DNA from: Flavobacteriaceae bacterium
GTDB lineage: Bacteria > Bacteroidota > Bacteroidia > Flavobacteriales > Flavobacteriaceae
Direction: 5' to 3'
Assembly: GCA_030148025.1 (NCBI GenBank)
Contig: JASBUG010000031.1
Span: forward strand, 1 to 64,000
Length of the DNA stretch: 64,000 bases
Position numbers and translations under genes: made by a program. Below are positions 7,659 through 15,909 of this stretch, piece by piece (the stretch's first letter is position 1; the number at the start of each line of letters is the position of its first letter). Below the pieces are notes generated by a model. That model saw only the letters and a list, made by a program, of their open reading frames with translations, did not search any database and was not told the DNA's origin.

Positions 7659-8564
7659 TTAGTTTGTTTTAAAGTTTTTTAAATAAGTTCTAAGTTTTTC
7701 TATAGAAGGAGCATTCAATGTTTTTCTTTTTTCAGAAGATACGGCTGTTGTGTCAATGGTTTTAGGATCTAATGCCATTTTTCCATTTACTACAGTTAGA
7801 TTTTGAGTTCCGTACCACTGTGGTTTTCCTTGTTTCAACAATAACCTGTCTTTAGAGGCTGCAAATAACCAAGGTGTTCTAAAATGCATAGACTCTTTTT
7901 TAAGTGCTATTGTTAGTAATTCTTGGGCTTTTTGGTAATCTTTTACAGTTGTACCATGATGCATAATAAAGCCAGCTCTATAGTAATCATGCCCAGATTT
8001 AAGCTCATTGTTTTTGAGCATTCTCATAACAATATTTCTTCGAATAGAATCTTGAATAGCTGTTTCTTTAGTTAATTGCCCGCTCAATCGCGCTTTTTGA
8101 TCTTCTCCAAATATTTTGGCTAGTTCTCTATTGTTGTTTTTGTAGTATTTGTTTAATTGAGGAGTGATTTTAGCTTTCCAAGCGTCACTTTTTGTTATTC
8201 CCGCAAGATCCTTGTCATGTTCTACATGCCCCAGATCATCCCATCCATTTTCTATGCTTTTTAATAAATAAGTAACTGCTTCTTTGCTATTGTTTGTTTG
8301 GGCAAAATAGCAGGCAGCATCATAATAGCCATAATGAATATTCTTTTCTGTGTATTCATTATTCTCAATGGCTTTAACTAAATGTTTGGCTGCATCTTCA
8401 ATTCTGTCTTCGTATTTAGCTATAGTAGCTTTAAATTTATGTGTAGTTGTATCTCCTTGCAGGGTATATGTCATTTGTCCTTTTTTAACAGAAACCGTGT
8501 GTTGTGCATTTAATGTATACGTGCTAGTAATTATAATTAGGAGTGATGAAATAAATGTTCTCAT
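7659..8564 (-). CDS. Exported helical-repeat protein, 301 aa
   Basis: A signal peptide (RTFISSLLIIITSTYTLNAQ) is followed by helical, TPR-like segments: DAACYFAQTNNSKEAVTYLLKS at about residues 84-105 and a second repeat pattern near 200-220. The region WDDLGHVEHDKDLAGI is typical of Bacteroidota proteins in which a TPR pair precedes a short 'FDDLxxLxxDxDLxxLR' tail. No catalytic motif is visible. It lies between the BlaI-type repressor and the BlaR1-type protease in one operon, so a role in sensing or relaying the envelope signal is plausible but only inferred. Confidence 0.7.
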   Translation of the reverse strand: MRTFISSLLIIITSTYTLNAQHTVSVKKGQMTYTLQGDTTTHKFKATIAKYEDRIEDAAKHLVKAIENNEYTEKNIHYGYYDAACYFAQTNNSKEAVTYLLKSIENGWDDLGHVEHDKDLAGITKSDAWKAKITPQLNKYYKNNNRELAKIFGEDQKARLSGQLTKETAIQDSIRRNIVMRMLKNNELKSGHDYYRAGFIMHHGTTVKDYQKAQELLTIALKKESMHFRTPWLFAASKDRLLLKQGKPQWYGTQNLTVVNGKMALDPKTIDTTAVSSEKRKTLNAPSIEKLRTYLKNFKTN

Positions 8565-8600
8565 TTTAGTTTTTAATTGATGGTGTTTGTTTTGGTTATT

Positions 8601-8960
8601 TTATTTCTTCTTTTCTATAATATTGATGATCTCTTTTAGCTCTTCAACGCTTATTTTATCTTCCTTGGCAAAAAACGATACAACGTTTTTGTAAGAGTTG
8701 TTAAAATAATTTTCTATAGCAATATTGAAAAAGCGTTTTCTGTAAGCTTCTTTAGTTATTACAGGATGGTATTGGTGAGTTTTACCATAAGCCGTATGTC
8801 CAACATACCCTTTCTCTTCTAGGTTTCTAATGATTGTAGAGAGCGTATTATAATGGGGTTTATCTGTTTTTATTTCTGCCAATACTTCTTTTACGAAAGC
8901 TTTTTCAAGCTTCCATAAAATGTGCATGATCTCTTCTTCTTTGTTTGTTAATTTTTGCAT
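8601..8960 (-). CDS. BlaI/MecI-family transcriptional repressor
   Basis: BlaI-family repressors are winged-helix dimers released from DNA when an M56 protease cuts them. The 119 residues match the family: LTNKEEEIMHILWKLEKAFV, then the recognition region HYNTLSTIIRNLEEKGYVGH, then a C-terminal dimerisation helix rich in Asn, Lys and Glu. The start ATG at 8960 lies 6 bp after the stop of the zincin gene. The likely target is the double dyad at 9978-10016, which overlaps the operon promoter, giving autoregulation. Confidence 0.92.
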   Translation of the reverse strand: MQKLTNKEEEIMHILWKLEKAFVKEVLAEIKTDKPHYNTLSTIIRNLEEKGYVGHTAYGKTHQYHPVITKEAYRKRFFNIAIENYFNNSYKNVVSFFAKEDKISVEELKEIINIIEKKK

Positions 8961-8966
8961 GTTGTC

Positions 8967-9947
8967 TTATCTATAGTTTTCTAAAAAGAATTTGTTGGTT
9001 AAATAATGCTGTCTCCAATTAGGATTCAGTTTGTCTAATACTAATCCTTCGGCCATTCCTACTGCATAAAAACAGACTCTTTTAGATTCATTTAGGTGTA
9101 AAGCCGTAAGGTTGTTTAAAGCCCTTTCTTTAAGTGTTGTTTTTAGTTTTGAAAAAGGCATAAAGTCGTTCATGTTTTTTACAGCTTCAGATGGAGTATA
9201 ATCATCTAAAAGCTCAAGGAATTTATATTCTGTATATCTTGCTACACCTTCTTGCCAGAGTTGAAAGGAGAAGTATTTGTAGTCGTTAGAGTCTAAAATA
9301 TTTTTAAACGATTTTCTGTTCTTTTTATAGGCTTTTAGTTCTTTTTTATAATCACTACCATTACTCATTTTAGCCACAAGGCCTTTAACCGAATTGGTGT
9401 AATTATTATATGCATCTATTACAGTTTCGTCATCATAAGGAAAAGCGTAATTAAGCATCCACATACCGGTTTTATCACCATTAGCTAGATCTAAACCTGC
9501 TACTTCTTTATGATAGTTTTTAGAACCGTAGGAGTACTGGTGAAAGTGTTCATGTACTAATGTAATGATCCATTCAGATGTACTTTTTCCAGTGTTTTCA
9601 GGTGTGCCTACAACAATACAATTGGCACCATTTACAGCTTGAAATGTTGCTAATAAATTTTTACTGAATTTACGATCTCTATAATATATTTTGGTCTTTA
9701 ATACTTTGTCGTTTTCCAGTAGCTTAAAATCATCAGTCGGATTATCATGAAACATTAAGTATTCGTAATCTTCTGTAACCAATAATAAGGAAAACGGAAC
9801 TTTGTTAAAACCTTTCCATAGTTGTTCGCCAAATGTATTAGATATATTAACGGCTTCTGCAATACAGGCTTTGTCAGAAACTCTAACTTGTTGACCATAT
9901 ATATATAGTGGTAATATTAGTAGTGCTGTAAAAAAGTGTGTTCGCAT
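8967..9947 (-). CDS. Exported zincin-type protein (HExxH), first gene of the BlaI operon
   Basis: I start at the ATG at 9947 (MRTHFFTALLILPLYIYGQQ). The longer TTG-started frame begins at 9974, inside the -7 box. The 326-residue product has a cleavable signal peptide and the zinc motif HEHFH at about residues 132-136. A later LWQEGVARYTEYKFLE could supply the third ligand Glu, the pattern of gluzincins. I do not recognise the family. As the first gene after the operator it is likely the main effector released when the repressor is inactivated, perhaps an envelope peptidase; this is inference from position. Confidence 0.75.
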   Translation of the reverse strand: MRTHFFTALLILPLYIYGQQVRVSDKACIAEAVNISNTFGEQLWKGFNKVPFSLLLVTEDYEYLMFHDNPTDDFKLLENDKVLKTKIYYRDRKFSKNLLATFQAVNGANCIVVGTPENTGKSTSEWIITLVHEHFHQYSYGSKNYHKEVAGLDLANGDKTGMWMLNYAFPYDDETVIDAYNNYTNSVKGLVAKMSNGSDYKKELKAYKKNRKSFKNILDSNDYKYFSFQLWQEGVARYTEYKFLELLDDYTPSEAVKNMNDFMPFSKLKTTLKERALNNLTALHLNESKRVCFYAVGMAEGLVLDKLNPNWRQHYLTNKFFLENYR

Positions 9948-9971
9948 TTCACGATTATTATTTTGATTGAT

Positions 9972-10016
9972 CAAATCTATAACTATTTTTATAGTTATAC
10001 AACTATCAATATAGTT
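9972..10016 (-). promoter_or_regulatory. Operon promoter overlapped by a tandem dyad operator
   Basis: Two dyads share the form AACTAT-N4-ATAGTT: TATAACTAT-TTTT-ATAGTTATA at 9978-9999 (perfect 9-bp arms) and AACTAT-CAAT-ATAGTT at 10001-10016. Their centres are 20 bp apart, about two helical turns. On the minus strand a -7 box TAGATTTG (9979-9972) abuts the first dyad, with TTG about 20 bases further upstream (10002-10000) inside the second. A dimer on each dyad would block RNA polymerase. The BlaI-type repressor encoded in the operon is the obvious candidate. Confidence 0.72.
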
Positions 10017-10139
10017 ATTTAACGAAATTTTTAGTTTTTATTATGAGTGTTTTAAGATTATCTAGTATTGTATAATAATAATGATAAGCCAGTTAGATTT
10101 TTTTAAATCTTATTTTATCTTCGCAAAAAATATTTTTTT

Positions 10140-11081
10140 ATGAGCGTACTTTGGGTAGTCCTTGGCTTCATTTTATTGGTTATTGGTGGTGAGTTTTTGG
10201 TAAGGTCTTCGGTAGCGCTGTCATTTAAATTAAATATTTCAAAGTTTGTTATAGGGATGACGGTAGTATCTTTTGCTACCTCAGCTCCAGAGCTTTTAGT
10301 GAGTTTGAAAGCAGCGTTGAATGATGCTCCGGCTATTGCGATTAATAATGTAGTTGGATCTAATATAGCTAACATTGGTTTGGTGTTAGGTATTACTGCA
10401 TTAATAGGAACGATTGGAGTTGATAGATCTTTTTATCGTATAAATTGGCCTGTAATGTTGCTATTTTCTATAGGCTTATATCTGTTTTTAAATAATGATA
10501 ATCAATTAGTTCCATGGGAGGGAAGCCTATTGTTTGTTGCGCTTTTGGTGTTTTTATTCGTGTTAATAAAGCGAGAACGCAAGAGTGATAATGTAGAAGA
10601 AGTTGATGAGACTCTAGCCATCGTGTCGTATTTTAAAATTATTTTGTGGCTATTAATTGGAGGAGCTGCTTTATTTTATGGTTCAGAGTGGTTGGTGGAA
10701 GGTGCTATTGATGTGGCAGAACAGCTTGGAGTTAGTAAAGCAGTTATTTCTGTATCAATGATCGCTATAGGAACAAGTATACCTGAATTAGCAGCTTCGG
10801 TAATTGCGGCAGCTAAACAAGAAAAGGGAATATCACTTGGAAATTTAATAGGCTCAAACATCTTTAATATTGGCTCGGTGCTTGGGCTTACATCTATTAT
10901 AAAAACCATTCCGGTTACAGAACCACAAATATTAACACGAGATATTTTTTGGATGCTCGCCTTCGCAATGGTGTTATTTCCATTAACCTTACTGCCAAAA
11001 AAATATCAAATTAGCAGATTTAAAGGCTTTTTTCTGGTATTTGGATATGGAATCTTTATTGTTTTGGTGTTTGTTTCTTGA
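10140..11081 (+). CDS. Calcium/sodium antiporter, CaCA family (YrbG type)
   Basis: The 313-residue protein is an inner-membrane cation exchanger with two inverted halves. The first alpha repeat reads VIGMTVVSFATSAPELLVSL with VVGSNIANIG. The second reads MIAIGTSIPELAASV with LIGSNIFNIG. The acidic Glu in each 'PEL' and the GSN motifs form the ion-binding centre of CaCA exchangers. About ten hydrophobic helices are visible, and the length fits YrbG-type proteins. It is transcribed divergently from the BlaI operon. The in vivo ion is not evident from sequence. Confidence 0.92.
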   Translation: MSVLWVVLGFILLVIGGEFLVRSSVALSFKLNISKFVIGMTVVSFATSAPELLVSLKAALNDAPAIAINNVVGSNIANIGLVLGITALIGTIGVDRSFYRINWPVMLLFSIGLYLFLNNDNQLVPWEGSLLFVALLVFLFVLIKRERKSDNVEEVDETLAIVSYFKIILWLLIGGAALFYGSEWLVEGAIDVAEQLGVSKAVISVSMIAIGTSIPELAASVIAAAKQEKGISLGNLIGSNIFNIGSVLGLTSIIKTIPVTEPQILTRDIFWMLAFAMVLFPLTLLPKKYQISRFKGFFLVFGYGIFIVLVFVS

Positions 11082-11149
11082 TTTTAGGGGTGAAACCTGA
11101 ATAATTAACAATTGTTTGTAACTAACCCTAAAAAAATAGGGGTTAAAGT

Positions 11150-11178
11150 CTTGTTGTGTTCAAATTTTTATAAATTTG
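11150..11178 (+). promoter_or_regulatory. Probable promoter of the GSIII gene
   Basis: A perfect -7 box TAAATTTG lies at 11171-11178, with CTTG 17 bases upstream (11150-11153), slightly short of the usual 19-21 spacing. The predicted transcript start near 11184 leaves a leader of about 35 bases before the chosen ATG at 11219. Confidence 0.55.
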
Positions 11179-11218
11179 CCCTATAATTTTAATGTTTAAT
11201 AACAAAACAAACACAACA

Positions 11219-13405
11219 ATGTCAACGCTAAGATTTCACGCTGTAAAAGAAACTCTTAATCGTAAACCTTTAAAAATTGAAGAAAAGCAACGTCGTTCTT
11301 CCATTTTTGGTGAAAACGTTTTCAATGAAGCAACCATGAGGCAGTCTTTAACTAAAGATGCTTATAAAAGTGTTATGGATGCTATTGAGGATGGTACAAA
11401 AATAGATAGAGCAATTGCCGATCAAATTGCTTCAGCAATGAAAGATTGGGCTTTAACTAAAGGTGTAACACATTACACGCACTGGTTTCAACCTTTAACA
11501 GGAGCAACTGCAGAAAAGCATGATGCTTTTTTTGAAACTATTGGTAATGGTTTAGCTATCGAAAAATTTGGTGGAGGACAATTAGTTCAGCAAGAACCTG
11601 ATGCATCGTCATTTCCTAATGGAGGAATTCGAAACACTTTTGAAGCTCGTGGTTATACAGCCTGGGATCCAACATCACCAGCATTTATTTATGGAACCAC
11701 ACTTTGTATTCCAACAGTATTTGTGTCTTATACTGGAGAGGCATTAGATTATAAAACACCTTTATTGAGAGCGTTACAGGCGGTTGACCATGCTGCTGTT
11801 GCAGTTGCTAAGTATTTTGATAAAAGCGTAAAGAAAGTAAATGCTTCTTTAGGGTGGGAACAAGAGTACTTTTTAATCGATAGTGCTTTGGCAACCTCAA
11901 GACCAGATATTACCTTAACAGGAAGAACGCTTTTAGGACATTCTCCAGCAAAAGGACAGCAGTTAGATGACCATTATTTTGGTACTATTCCTAATCGTGC
12001 AATGGCCTATATGCGAGATTTAGAAACTGAGTGTATGTTGTTGGGTATTCCTGTTAAAACAAGACATAATGAGGTAGCTCCAAATCAGTTTGAGCTTGCT
12101 CCTATATATGATGAAGCTAACCTTGCCGTAGATCATAATTCACTATTAATGGATGTGATGGAAAAAGTAGCAGACAGACATAGCTTTAAAGTATTGTTTC
12201 ATGAAAAACCATTTGCAGGCGTAAACGGATCTGGTAAACATAACAACTGGAGTTTAGGAACAGATACAGGAGTTAACTTGTTAGGCCCTGGAAAAACACC
12301 AATGAGTAACTTACAGTTCCTAACATTTTTTGTAAATACAATTAAAGCTGTTCATGATAATGAGGAATTATTAAGAGCATCTATTGCTAGTGCTAGTAAC
12401 GACCATCGTTTAGGTGCTAATGAGGCGCCTCCTGCAATTATTTCAGTGTTTATTGGTGAGCAATTAACACAAGTGCTACATGAATTGGAAGGTGTAACTA
12501 AAGGAAAACTTTCTCCAGAGGAAAAAACTGATCTTAAATTAAATGTCGTTGGTAAAATTCCTGAAATTTTATTAGATAATACTGACAGAAACAGAACATC
12601 GCCATTTGCATTTACAGGAAATAAATTTGAGTTTAGAGCAGTTGGGTCAACAGCTAACTGTGCAAATCCTATGACAGTTTTAAATTCAATCATGGCGAAG
12701 CAGTTAATTGAATTTAAGAACGAGGTTGATAACTTGATCGACACTAAGGATATGAAAAAGGACGATGCTATTTTTAACGTTCTTAGAGAGTATATCAAGA
12801 AATCAAAGAATATTCTTTTTGAAGGAAATGGGTATGGAGATGAATGGCAGAAAGAAGCTAAAAAACGTGGTTTAAGTAATAATAAAACAACTCCGGAAGC
12901 TTTAAAGGCAAGAATGTCAAAAAAGTCTATAGACTTATTTGAAGGTTTAGGAGTAATGAATAAAGTTGAAATTGAAGCACGTTATGAAATAGAAGTAGAA
13001 GAATATGCGATGCATATTCAAATTGAAGGTCGTGTTTTAGGTGATATAGCAAGAAATCATGTTATTCCTACGGCAGTTAGATATCAAAATATTCTAATCG
13101 AAAATGTAAAAGGACTAAAAGATATTTACGGAAAAGAGTTTAAAACTTTTGCTAAGGAACAACTAATTTTAATTGAAGATATTTCTAGTAGAATTGAAGC
13201 AATTAACTCTGGTGTTACTCAAATGACAAACGAGCGTAAAAAAGCTAATAAAATTGAGAACAACGAAAAAAGAGCAGAGATGTATTGTAACAATGTAAAA
13301 CCGTTGTTTGATGAAATAAGATATCACTGCGATAAATTAGAGTTACTCATCGATGATGAGCTGTGGCCTTTAACAAAATATAGAGAATTGTTATTTACCA
13401 AATAG
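11219..13405 (+). CDS. glnN: Glutamine synthetase type III
   Basis: GSIII condenses ammonia and glutamate to glutamine with ATP. I chose the ATG at 11219 (MSTLRFHAVKETLNRKP), which matches the usual GSIII N-terminus; the in-frame ATG at 11192 would add nine Asn/Thr-rich residues. The product has 728 residues, the GSIII size and far longer than GSI. Visible are GWEQEYFLID (metal-binding Glu), TRHNEVAPNQFELAPIYD, the ATP/glutamate motif NGSGKHNNWSLGTD, SNDHRLGANEAPPAI and the C-terminal helical extension ending LWPLTKYRELLF. A strong terminator follows. glnA is also used as a symbol for this type. Confidence 0.95.
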   Translation: MSTLRFHAVKETLNRKPLKIEEKQRRSSIFGENVFNEATMRQSLTKDAYKSVMDAIEDGTKIDRAIADQIASAMKDWALTKGVTHYTHWFQPLTGATAEKHDAFFETIGNGLAIEKFGGGQLVQQEPDASSFPNGGIRNTFEARGYTAWDPTSPAFIYGTTLCIPTVFVSYTGEALDYKTPLLRALQAVDHAAVAVAKYFDKSVKKVNASLGWEQEYFLIDSALATSRPDITLTGRTLLGHSPAKGQQLDDHYFGTIPNRAMAYMRDLETECMLLGIPVKTRHNEVAPNQFELAPIYDEANLAVDHNSLLMDVMEKVADRHSFKVLFHEKPFAGVNGSGKHNNWSLGTDTGVNLLGPGKTPMSNLQFLTFFVNTIKAVHDNEELLRASIASASNDHRLGANEAPPAIISVFIGEQLTQVLHELEGVTKGKLSPEEKTDLKLNVVGKIPEILLDNTDRNRTSPFAFTGNKFEFRAVGSTANCANPMTVLNSIMAKQLIEFKNEVDNLIDTKDMKKDDAIFNVLREYIKKSKNILFEGNGYGDEWQKEAKKRGLSNNKTTPEALKARMSKKSIDLFEGLGVMNKVEIEARYEIEVEEYAMHIQIEGRVLGDIARNHVIPTAVRYQNILIENVKGLKDIYGKEFKTFAKEQLILIEDISSRIEAINSGVTQMTNERKKANKIENNEKRAEMYCNNVKPLFDEIRYHCDKLELLIDDELWPLTKYRELLFTK

Positions 13406-13425
13406 CAGCTAATTTTTAGCAAAGA

Positions 13426-13453
13426 AAAAGCCTCATTATTTGAGGCTTTTTTT
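13426..13453 (+). terminator. Terminator of the GSIII gene
   Basis: AAAAAGCCTCA pairs with TGAGGCTTTTT around a short loop, followed by TT. Located 20 bases past the stop codon. Confidence 0.85.
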
Positions 13454-13482
13454 GTATCTAAACTTAATTTTAGACATAAAAA

Positions 13483-13502
13483 TACTACGTATAACTACGT
13501 AT
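13483..13502. promoter_or_regulatory. Possible regulator site, ACTACGTAT tandem
   Basis: The bases read TACTACGTATAACTACGTAT: two ACTACGTAT units 10 bp apart, one helical turn. A second site with the same AACTACGTAT half occurs at 50082-50100, again in a promoter-side intergenic region. The regulator is unknown; ACGTA-containing half sites at one-turn spacing would suit a dimeric LuxR/FixJ-type response regulator. Confidence 0.4.
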
Positions 13503-13623
13503 TTTTTTAAGAAATATTGTGCAAATTTTAGTAATTCAGCTAATTAATTTACAATTTGTCGATTATAACAGAATATTCCTACTTTATGAGCAAAAACCGT
13601 GAAAAATAGTGAGTTATTTTCAT

Positions 13624-13631
13624 TAAATTTG
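13624..13631 (+). promoter_or_regulatory. -7 box of the small exported protein gene
   Basis: TAAATTTG matches TAnnTTTG, 29 bases before the ATG at 13661. No clear TTTG at the -33 position, so an activator may be needed; the ACTACGTAT tandem lies about 120-140 bases upstream. Confidence 0.45.
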
Positions 13632-13660
13632 TATTGCTATTAATCTATTATTTTGTTAAA

Positions 13661-13804
13661 ATGAAAAAGTTACTACTAAGTGTTGCTGCACTTATGGTCG
13701 CAACCCTCTTATTTTCTCAAGATGACACCGACAAAGAAGTAAAAGAGGATGTTTCTCAAGACAATTCTGTTATGTTGGTTGACGATAGAAATTTATCGTC
13801 GTAA
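13661..13804 (+). CDS. Small exported acidic peptide, 47 aa
   Basis: The ATG at 13661 follows a -7 box, and the frame ends at TAA 13802-13804 before a very strong terminator. The gene thus looks like a complete monocistronic unit. The first 20 residues form a signal peptide (MKKLLLSVAALMVATLLFSQ). The mature part is only about 27 residues, begins DDTDKEVKEDV, is strongly acidic and ends NLSS. It has no cysteines. I do not recognise it. Signal, size and dedicated promoter and terminator argue for a real gene rather than a chance frame. Confidence 0.7.
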   Translation: MKKLLLSVAALMVATLLFSQDDTDKEVKEDVSQDNSVMLVDDRNLSS

Positions 13805-13828
13805 ACTTGTTTTAATTAGAGTGTCTCT

Positions 13829-13874
13829 AAAAGCTTTAACTAGTGTTTTTAACAACTAGTTAAAGCTTTTTTAT
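13829..13874 (+). terminator. Strong terminator of the small exported peptide gene
   Basis: A perfect 16-bp stem: AAAAGCTTTAACTAGT (13829-13844) with ACTAGTTAAAGCTTTT (13855-13870), 10-base loop, then a T-rich tail. Confidence 0.88.
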
Positions 13875-13996
13875 TTAAAACCCTTACCACATTATAAAAG
13901 TCCTTATGTCCAATTTTTAGATTTCATTTACTATATTGCTGCACCTCAATTTATATTATGAATTAAAACTGCTATGATGTAATATGTGGTTTTTAT

Positions 13997-14671
13997 ATGA
14001 TGAATAGCACTAAATTAATTCAAACAATAAGTAGCTTGTTGTGTTTTGTACTTTGTTATTCTGCTTTTTCTCAGCAAGCGCTTAGAGAAGAAGATTACAA
14101 AGGGTATAATTCTAGGTTCGGAACCATTGTACGTGGTCAAAATGCGTTAGTTGCAGGTTTAGGAGCCTCATTACCTAATGGTGATTTATCCAATCCAGAA
14201 GCTGAGATCTATTCTCATATTGGATACAAACGGTTTCTTAGTCCGCATATAAATGTAAATGTAGGATTCCATAAATTTAATATTGCCTATAAAGATGTGT
14301 ATAATGAAGGTTTTATGTCCTTCGATATGAATCTGGAATTTCATTTGTTGCCCTATAACGGGTTTAATTTTTTTGTTTTTGGCGGTGGCGGTATAAATGC
14401 TTCAAATTATTTTAAAAGCACTGGTTATAAAGTGCAAGGAGGCTCTGGATTTGAATTGCTAATTACAGAATCTGTTGGCTTCATTGTTGCCGGCGAACTC
14501 AATAAAATGTTTAGTGATGATCTGGATGGTTTGGTTTCTGGTGATGCAGATGATCTATACTGGAGAGCATCCTTTGGTGTGAATTTTTATTTTGGTAAAA
14601 GAAGCCGTAAAAAGAAGATTAAAAAAGGAGTTCCTACAGTTATTAATTCTAATCCAATTATTCATCAATAA
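13997..14671 (+). CDS. Outer-membrane beta-barrel protein, 224 aa
   Basis: A signal peptide (ISSLLCFVLCYSAFSQ) precedes alternating amphipathic strands with Gly- and aromatic-rich turns: IGYKRFLSPHINVNVGFHKF, FDMNLEFHLLPY, FFVFGGGGINASNYF and WRASFGVNFYFGKRS. The number of strands fits an 8-stranded barrel of the outer membrane. The basic tail (KRSRKKKIKKG) would face the periplasm. Two adjacent ATGs could start it; I use the first. No specific family recognised; similar barrels occur in CsgG-type secretion clusters, but no partner is present here. Confidence 0.72.
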   Translation: MMNSTKLIQTISSLLCFVLCYSAFSQQALREEDYKGYNSRFGTIVRGQNALVAGLGASLPNGDLSNPEAEIYSHIGYKRFLSPHINVNVGFHKFNIAYKDVYNEGFMSFDMNLEFHLLPYNGFNFFVFGGGGINASNYFKSTGYKVQGGSGFELLITESVGFIVAGELNKMFSDDLDGLVSGDADDLYWRASFGVNFYFGKRSRKKKIKKGVPTVINSNPIIHQ

Positions 14672-14717
14672 ACTAAATACTTTATTACTTTTGCAGCAGT
14701 AAAAAACACCTTCCATA

Positions 14718-15899
14718 ATGAGTAACGAGGTTAGTAAAAGATATGCGCAAAGAGGCGTTTCGGCATCAAAAGAAGATGTACACAACGCTATTAAGAATAT
14801 TGACAAAGGATTGTTTCCAAAAGCCTTTTGTAAAATAGTTCCAGATTATCTAACCAATGATGATGATTATTGCTTGATAATGCATGCTGATGGTGCAGGA
14901 ACTAAAAGTTCTCTGGCGTATATGTATTGGAAAGAAACAGGTGATATTTCGGTATGGAAAGGAATCGCACAAGATGCCTTAATTATGAATATCGATGATC
15001 TTTTATGTGTTGGTGCGACAGATAATATCATGTTGTCCTCAACCATAGGAAGAAACAAGAACCTAATTCCTGGAGAAGTCATTTCTGCTATTATTAATGG
15101 TACAGAAGAATTAATCTCTGAACTTAAGGAGTTTGGCGTGACCATTCATTCTACAGGAGGTGAAACAGCAGATGTTGGAGATTTGGTTAGAACCATTATT
15201 GTTGATTCAACAGTTACAGCTAGAATGAAACGCGAAAATGTTATTGACAATGCCAATATTAAGGCTGGAGATGTTATAGTTGGATTGTCATCTTATGGTC
15301 AGGCATCTTATGAAAAAGAATATAATGGCGGAATGGGAAGTAACGGTCTTACATCTGCCAGACATGATGTGTTTCATAAATATTTAGCAGAAAAATACCC
15401 TGAAAGCTTTGATGCCTCTGTACCTTCAGAATTAGTGTACTCTGGTAATACGCAGCTTACTGATGCTGTTGAAAATGCACCACTAGATGCAGGGAAATTA
15501 GTATTGTCACCAACTAGAACCTATGCGCCAATTATTAAGTCAATTTTATCAAAATATAAGAGTGATAAGGTGCACGGCATGGTACATTGTAGTGGTGGCG
15601 CACAAACTAAAATACTTCATTTTGTAGATGATCTTCATATTGTAAAAGATAATTTGTTTCCAGTTCCACCATTGTTTAAGTTAATACAAGAGCAGTCTAA
15701 AACAGATTGGAAAGAAATGTATCAGGTATTTAATAGCGGACATAGAATGGAGTTATATGTGTCTCCAGAAATTGCTGAGGATATAATTGAGATATCAAAA
15801 TCTTTTAATGTTGATGCTCAAATAGTTGGAAGAGTTGAAGAAAGCACTTCAAAAAAACTTACAATAAAAAGCGAATTTGGCGTTTTTATATACGATTAA
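14718..15899 (+). CDS. purM: Phosphoribosylformylglycinamidine cyclo-ligase (AIR synthetase)
   Basis: PurM closes the imidazole ring of AIR with ATP in de novo purine synthesis. The 393 residues are longer than the ~345 of E. coli PurM, as in the Bacteroidota form. It keeps KRYAQRGVSASKEDV, the ADGAGTKSSLAY phosphate-binding segment, NIDDLLCVGA, STGGETADVGDLV, GLSSYGQASYEKEYNGGMGSN in pieces and MVHCSGGAQTKI near 290. A -7 box TACTTTTG at 14686-14693 lies 24 bases before the ATG. The stop is followed by the DUF3078 gene after 10 bases. Confidence 0.9.
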   Translation: MSNEVSKRYAQRGVSASKEDVHNAIKNIDKGLFPKAFCKIVPDYLTNDDDYCLIMHADGAGTKSSLAYMYWKETGDISVWKGIAQDALIMNIDDLLCVGATDNIMLSSTIGRNKNLIPGEVISAIINGTEELISELKEFGVTIHSTGGETADVGDLVRTIIVDSTVTARMKRENVIDNANIKAGDVIVGLSSYGQASYEKEYNGGMGSNGLTSARHDVFHKYLAEKYPESFDASVPSELVYSGNTQLTDAVENAPLDAGKLVLSPTRTYAPIIKSILSKYKSDKVHGMVHCSGGAQTKILHFVDDLHIVKDNLFPVPPLFKLIQEQSKTDWKEMYQVFNSGHRMELYVSPEIAEDIIEISKSFNVDAQIVGRVEESTSKKLTIKSEFGVFIYD

Positions 15900-15909
15900 C
15901 TTTTTTATA

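Noticed and set aside
9948-9974. TTG start that would extend the zincin by nine residues
   Set aside because: The codon is part of the -7 box; transcription begins downstream of it.
10140-11081. Sulfate or dicarboxylate carrier for the exchanger
   Set aside because: The two GSN/PEL repeats are specific for the CaCA exchanger family.
12352-12798. 148-codon minus-strand frame inside the GSIII gene
   Set aside because: Antisense shadow of a conserved enzyme; no promoter, signal or recognisable domain.
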